From positions 16,120,001 to 16,184,000 of the forward strand of contig CM075941.1 in the NCBI GenBank assembly GCA_038030265.1: a stretch of DNA of 64,000 bases. Direction: 5' to 3'. Made by a program: the position numbers and the translations under genes. Positions 59,230 to 64,000 of the stretch are shown here, piece by piece. The notes beneath the pieces are model-generated. The model was given only the letters and a program-made list of their open reading frames with translations, did no database searches and was not told the origin of the DNA. Position 1 is the stretch's first letter, and each line of letters starts with the position of its first letter. Source of the DNA: Corythucha ciliata (taxonomy: Eukaryota; Arthropoda; Insecta; Hemiptera; Tingidae).

Positions 59230-59500
59230 AATAATCGAGAAAAAAAAGTGTGAAGCAGCAGTAGGAAAGATGAGAAGCGAAGGGATGCACATCGCTATCC
59301 ACTCCATTTCGGCTCGCGGTGGCGACGGCAAAAGAAGCGCTGCCGTCGTACCACGTGGTAGAACCGCCTTGTTTGAAGGACAGCCCAAATCGCGGCGTGA
59401 GAACAGAAAGGCGGCGGCGGTTTTTTCACGTCGTCGCCGCCCAATCGCGCGGTGAAACCACCTCGTTTGAACAGCACCGTAGGGTGGCGGGGGTTGGCGG
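59230..59500. repeat. GC-rich segment with internal duplicates
   Basis: GTAGAACCGCCTTGTTTGAA (about 59359) and GTGAAACCACCTCGTTTGAA (about 59452) are diverged copies about 93 bp apart, each near a CAAATCGCGG or CAATCGCGCGG word. A CGGCGGCGG run lies at about 59411. Open frames on both strands arise from the GC content. Confidence 0.4.
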
Positions 59501-59569
59501 CAAAGATTTCCCTTCCGTTTGGTTCAGCTCAATGGGAAGCGGAGCCCGATTGGCTGCTAGACCTATGAC

Positions 59570-59885
59570 GTGGAAGATTTCAATGTGGCACCTTTACTTG
59601 AAATTCATGGATTTTGTTTTAAATTTACTATTTTGTTTCTGAATTCACGGGTTTTCTCTGAAATTTAAGAATTTAGTCGCAGAAAATTGGCTTACGAGTC
59701 AGGGCAAGAAGCACCAAGCAGACGCAAGGGGCTTGACCTGGGCCCAAAACCTGGCTGAAATTAGTAGTGGGTGAGTGGGGGGGGGGGGTCAAATATTTAT
59801 GTTCTAGCCTTGGGCGGGGTTGAGCTCGACAGTAAGTCTAGCCCAATTGCTTGTCCGGCCTTTCACGCAGATTCAGTGTTGGGCG
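59570..59885 (-). repeat. Family E units and flanking module, locus 3
   Basis: AATGTGGCACCTTTACT at about 59591, a short stretch of units to 59675, then GGGCAAGAAGCACCAAG, GGGCCCAAAACCTGGCTGAA, AGCCTTGGGCGGGG and CTTGTCCGGCCTTTCACGC. The module words are those of 57.0-57.2 kb with the array lying between them. Confidence 0.55.
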
Positions 59886-60124
59886 CTTAAGCCCTTAATG
59901 TTACATGTTGGTAATTTCCACCTGCAGATACTACATGAAATGGGCAAACTTCTCGAATAAGGTAATTTTCTAGAAATTAGCTGGATTGTACTCGGTCCTG
60001 GCCACTCGCAGAGGTTTCCTTGACGGGCTCAGTCTTCACTTAGGCATTTCTCCTCTTTATTTACTTTGTATTATTATTAGATTATTCTTCATTTCCCACT
60101 AAACTGGTAATTAGGTAACTTGGG

Positions 60125-60330
60125 ACTTTTCAATATTGAAACGCGGGTTTGGCTCTTCCACAAAGCCACTTGGCGGATTTCAATCCTATTTAAAAAATGT
60201 TTTTTACAAGTTTAGCTTCTCCAAACAGGGAATTTTGCGGGGTTGCTCTATTAAAAAACCAATTTTGCGGCGTTGGCTCATTCAAAATTCAACTTGGGGT
60301 TTTTTTTTTCAGTTATAAACCGTTTTCGCT
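60125..60330 (-). repeat. Family A units, reverse orientation
   Basis: GCGGGTTTGGCTCTTCCACA, AATTTTGCGGGGTTGCTC and AATTTTGCGGCGTTGGCTC occur at 40-60-bp spacing. Confidence 0.5.
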
Positions 60331-62590
60331 CGTCTGGCACTGTCAAAATACCAAATACCCCAAATATCAAGTCCTCGAACGCATTTTTCATTAATGGAGG
60401 AGTTTGGTTGCCTCTCAAAGCTTACTACGGTCATTTTTCTCACTGCCTGCGGAATTACTGCTTTGCACTTGTGGTTGTGGTGAGAAGAGTGGGGTATCTG
60501 GTGGTGACGGTGGTGGTGGCGTATATGGCGGACATCCGGAAACATCCATGTAGGCATATAGCGCCCGTTTTCGTCATCTTGACGCGCAATTACACACGCC
60601 GCATGTCAACTCATTCAGCCCAGGCATGAGTCTCGCATCAATCCGACGGGCGGTGAGGGACTAAAAATCATCCGATCATGATCTTGCCAAGTGGGGCTCA
60701 CCCCTCACCAACTACACGTCTTGGGAGTCGAGGCTAGTAACTCCAAAAAATCGCATTTTTGAACGGGGCGGGGGAGGGCTCATATTCCCACAAATTTTAT
60801 TCATTTCTATTCAACGATAGAGAGAAATGGCCACGGGGAAACATTCGATGTTTTCTCTCCCTCCATTTTGTGTCTTTTGTGAGGTTCAAGAGTGAATAAT
60901 TTTCTTTTACTCGACTATAGCAATTAGATTCTATTGTTCTCGGCCGGAAAAAGTTTTCACGACCTTCGTTTTACTTACTATGGAACCCCCAATCCATCCC
61001 GCCACTGATATGAATGGAAAGACTTCGGCCCCGTTCCCTTTTTCTTGCCCAGGATGAGAAGGGCCAGGGGAATGGGAGTTCTCTAGAGCTCACCTTCATA
61101 CCACGACCTACACGCTGGAAAATACTGAAGGAGTACCGCACCCTTTCCAGCATTAAAACCAAGAAGGAGAGGGTCTCTTCTCTTCCTTTTAAGACATGAC
61201 CGGTACGGAATACATAACTGTAGCACCACCCCTCCCTCTACCATCCACACCGTCATCGCCACGCACGCCACCGTCCCAACCCCATCCACAGCATCATCGA
61301 GCAAACCCAAAGCTATAAGGGGTTCGGACGTGTTGGCTGGTGCAGCCACGTAGTCCCTACGTGAACCCCGTGCGCATTGACCACTTAGCAACCCTTTGGA
61401 GAACGTGGGGGTCGTAAGAGTTGGAATGAGTGTTTGGTGGCGGGGTCTGATGGGGGGGGGCGCCCTTTTCGCGTTCACGTACTCGTGTATTTCTTACTCT
61501 TGCCGGGTTTCCGTGCCTCCTCTGTCTGAGGTGCTATCAATGGGTCTTTCGTCACTTAACGTTTTTCCCCTCAAGGACGTTCCTAAACGGTTTTTCTCGT
61601 ATTGTTTTCAATGCCTTTTCTACTCCCGAACAACAACAAAAAAAAATCTGTTCTTTCCAAATTAATGAAATCCTGAAAGAAGCAATCTACCGTTTTTTTT
61701 GTTCCACGTCACGGATCATCGTAGCCCTTAAGTGCCCTCCGACCGGCTTTTTTATATAACGATCCTGACCTTCAACCCGTTCAACTGAAAGAATTTAACT
61801 TCCGTACAGACTGTGTTATGTTAAAGAAGAAAAAAATTGGATGATTGATTGACCGCCTGTTGCTGATATTTATGCTAATGGCCTCCCCCAAAGTCATGGC
61901 TGGTTAGAAGGCGACAATGGAGCCTCAGGGCAGAAGCCACTCACTATAGTACGACTTGAGCTTTTCCCATTGTCACCGGAGAGAAAAGGGGGAGAGACGA
62001 CCTGTTCAAGCCTCTTTAAGCTTCATTACTTTTAATGGGGTTCTCAAAGGGGTGGTGGAGGTTTTAGGTGTTAGTGTGAGGGGGGAATTAACGCATTTAT
62101 CCCAAGATTGCTTGTTAAGACTTCTTTATATTTGTTTTTCTATCACCATAAAAATGCCCCTCCCCACCCTCCTGTGGCTCATTCACCACCTTCGAGGCGT
62201 CAGCAACATTTACACCCAGCGTATAATATAAAAGGGAACGCATGAAAGTAAAAGTTATAGTTTTCCCATGAGAGGGCCGCCCTTTCGACCCTTCTTGAAC
62301 GGCCCACGCTTGATTACACAAGCCTCCTAAACTAATGAACCCCTTATATCCCTTACCCTATAGCCATCACACCCGAATCAGAGTGTTACGAGCTACAAAA
62401 GAATCGTTCGTTTCATCTTAAATAAATCCCAGCGCTCCATCCTTTCTTGTGGAGCCGCTCCGTATATTGACGATTGTTTTCAATTCCAAAGGTTGAAAAC
62501 AGTTTACTTCGTCACCTTTTCCACCGTCAAATGGATCGATTCGAAGAAAAAAAAAAACGGAGAGAGGTGTACAATCATTTGGTGTGACCG
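60331..62590. other. Unique non-coding sequence
   Basis: No gene was recognised on either strand; open frames are short and lack family features. Confidence 0.4.
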
Positions 62591-62605
62591 TCGGACCGTT
62601 GCACT

Positions 62606-62637
62606 CTGGGGGGGGGGGGCAACTAGGGGGGGGGGGC
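62606..62637 (+). repeat. Two long G runs
   Basis: Runs of ten or more G at about 62608-62618 and 62626-62636 separated by CAACTA; potential G-quadruplex or unstable homopolymer. Confidence 0.6.
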
Positions 62638-62639
62638 TT

Positions 62640-64000
62640 CTTTTTCCTATTTCCCTCACAGTCACGGACCACCCAAGTTTTTCATCCCCGGGGAAGGAAT
62701 TGTGTTCGCTGCAACCTAACACTCGATTGAACGGACTTATAAAGGGGCGTCGTCGGTGTGAAAAGGTGTAGGCGGAACTGGAATTTGGGGGTGCACTGTC
62801 TAGAACTAATTGAATATTTGTCGAAAAAGGAGAAAAGGGCCCTGGACGTAAAGAAAACACTAGAGTGCCCCCTCTCACTCCTTGTATTCTCTTTTCGCTC
62901 TTTTCCATTGGAAACTGTTTGAAGGAGTGCGAAGAGGAGGAGAGCGGAGATAAAAAGAACAACTAAAGTGTTATGTCAGCAAGTTTTAGGACAGTGTAAA
63001 GATGTTGGGCGGTGGTGCGGGGTGGAAATTGCGTGTTCTACTGTTTCTTTTACTCCCTGGGGCAGAAGGGAAACGAGAGAACTCCTTTAACAGTATTACC
63101 AGATCTCACCTGTCAGTACCCAATCAATTTGTAGCACCCCTCCCCACTACCCACCCCACCTAAAAACAAGTCTAGCCACCCTATTCGGACAATTCCCCAT
63201 TGACTCACCGGTTATTTTGTGCCCTTAATGCGCCTTTTGTTGATGACGACGCAGATAACAGCGTAAAACTGATTATTCGACTCTACTGGAGCTGTCAATC
63301 GGTCCCATGGCTGGTCCGACGAACCGTAATTTCGTGACAAAATCAACATCACGTAGTGGCGCATTTCTTCTCTTTCTAGGGCTATTCATCAACCCAAATA
63401 CGACCAATTTCACCCTGTAAGGGCTAAGGACAAAGGCTTTCGCTTACAGGCTGGTATAGACCATTATAAAGAGTCTTAAGGAAGCGACCCATAGGAGTTT
63501 GAAAATGTACGAAAAATTGTAAGGCCACCAGGAGGGCGATCCACCAGAGACCCCGCGCGGTGCACGCGCACATCAAAAGCATTAGGGCGCGACTGTATGG
63601 CCATTTTCACTTGAACACGCCGCGTGACACTCCTAAATTCATTTTTCGGCTACAAAACTCCAACTGCTCGCCAACAATTCTCAAGACTCATTCATATCAA
63701 CGGGATTCAGCTAGGACGATTTGTGATCCAACCCCCCCCCCCCACCCGAAACTGAAAACTCGGACACAAAGCGTGCCAAACGGGGGCAAAAGAACCCATT
63801 CGGTAGTAATTGTTGACAATTATACGCAAAGCACACATTATTTATGTATGTATACGAGAAACACTCCCAGTTTATTGTAAAATAATCGATTCTGTTGGGG
63901 CCAAATACTAGCAACTCAGCCGCGATTAGTAGAAATTTACCGCGGAATTGTTAATTTTACCAAAGAATTTGACAATTCACGCAGGAAAAGGTAATTTTTT
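62640..64000. other. Unique non-coding sequence to window end
   Basis: No gene or repeat family recognised. A C run lies at about 63731-63743. The last 80 bases contain AAATTTACCGCGGAATTG-like words that may begin another array. Confidence 0.4.

Noticed and set aside
59000..59642. Arg-rich plus-strand frames (152 and 107 residues)
   Set aside because: They lie in a GC-rich segment where open frames appear on both strands; no recognisable domain.
890..60330. Spaced short repeats resembling a CRISPR array
   Set aside because: Units are degenerate, with no exact repeats, no constant spacers, and the host is an animal with spliced genes.

Overview
The window is nuclear DNA from an animal, most likely an arthropod and probably an insect. 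The evidence is GT-AG introns several kilobases long, a spliced trachealess (trh) orthologue, a spliced SLC2/Tret1-like sugar-transporter gene, a decayed LINE with a poly(A) tail, tRNA-derived SINEs and MITE-like elements. There are no operons, and no real rRNA, functional tRNA or CRISPR. Species cannot be fixed from sequence alone; a hemipteran is only a guess.

Layout. 1-11 kb holds degenerate short-unit repeat arrays, three copies of one SINE and unique non-coding DNA. 11.4-14.9 kb is a large inverted repeat whose arms are tandem units of about 151 or 172 bp, each with a 36-bp hairpin. 15-18.5 kb holds a near-perfect palindrome and two further repeat families. 20.1-21.6 kb is the two-exon transporter gene on the minus strand. 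22.3-25.5 kb is a 5'-truncated, frameshifted LINE on the plus strand. 25.5-29 kb is arrays plus one MITE-like insertion. 30.3-55.7 kb is trh on the minus strand. Twelve coding exons were placed by reading splice sites and frame; all junctions are GT-AG and phases match across every intron, giving 2,377 nt (about 790 residues) from the bHLH basic region to the stop. The exon with the start codon was not found. 55.7-64 kb is upstream of the found part of trh and holds another array family and unique sequence.

The only confidently functional protein genes are trh, a bHLH-PAS transcription factor of tracheal and salivary development, and the transporter. Nothing indicates that they work together.

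The most unusual signal is the amount of sequence made of arrays of roughly 25-42-bp, highly degenerate units, many with a CGAAATT core. They fall into several families (A-E below), occur in both orientations, fill much of the trh introns, and are punctuated by longer conserved modules that recur in the same order at separate loci. This suggests dispersed composite elements rather than simple satellites. All repeat boundaries were judged by eye and are approximate.
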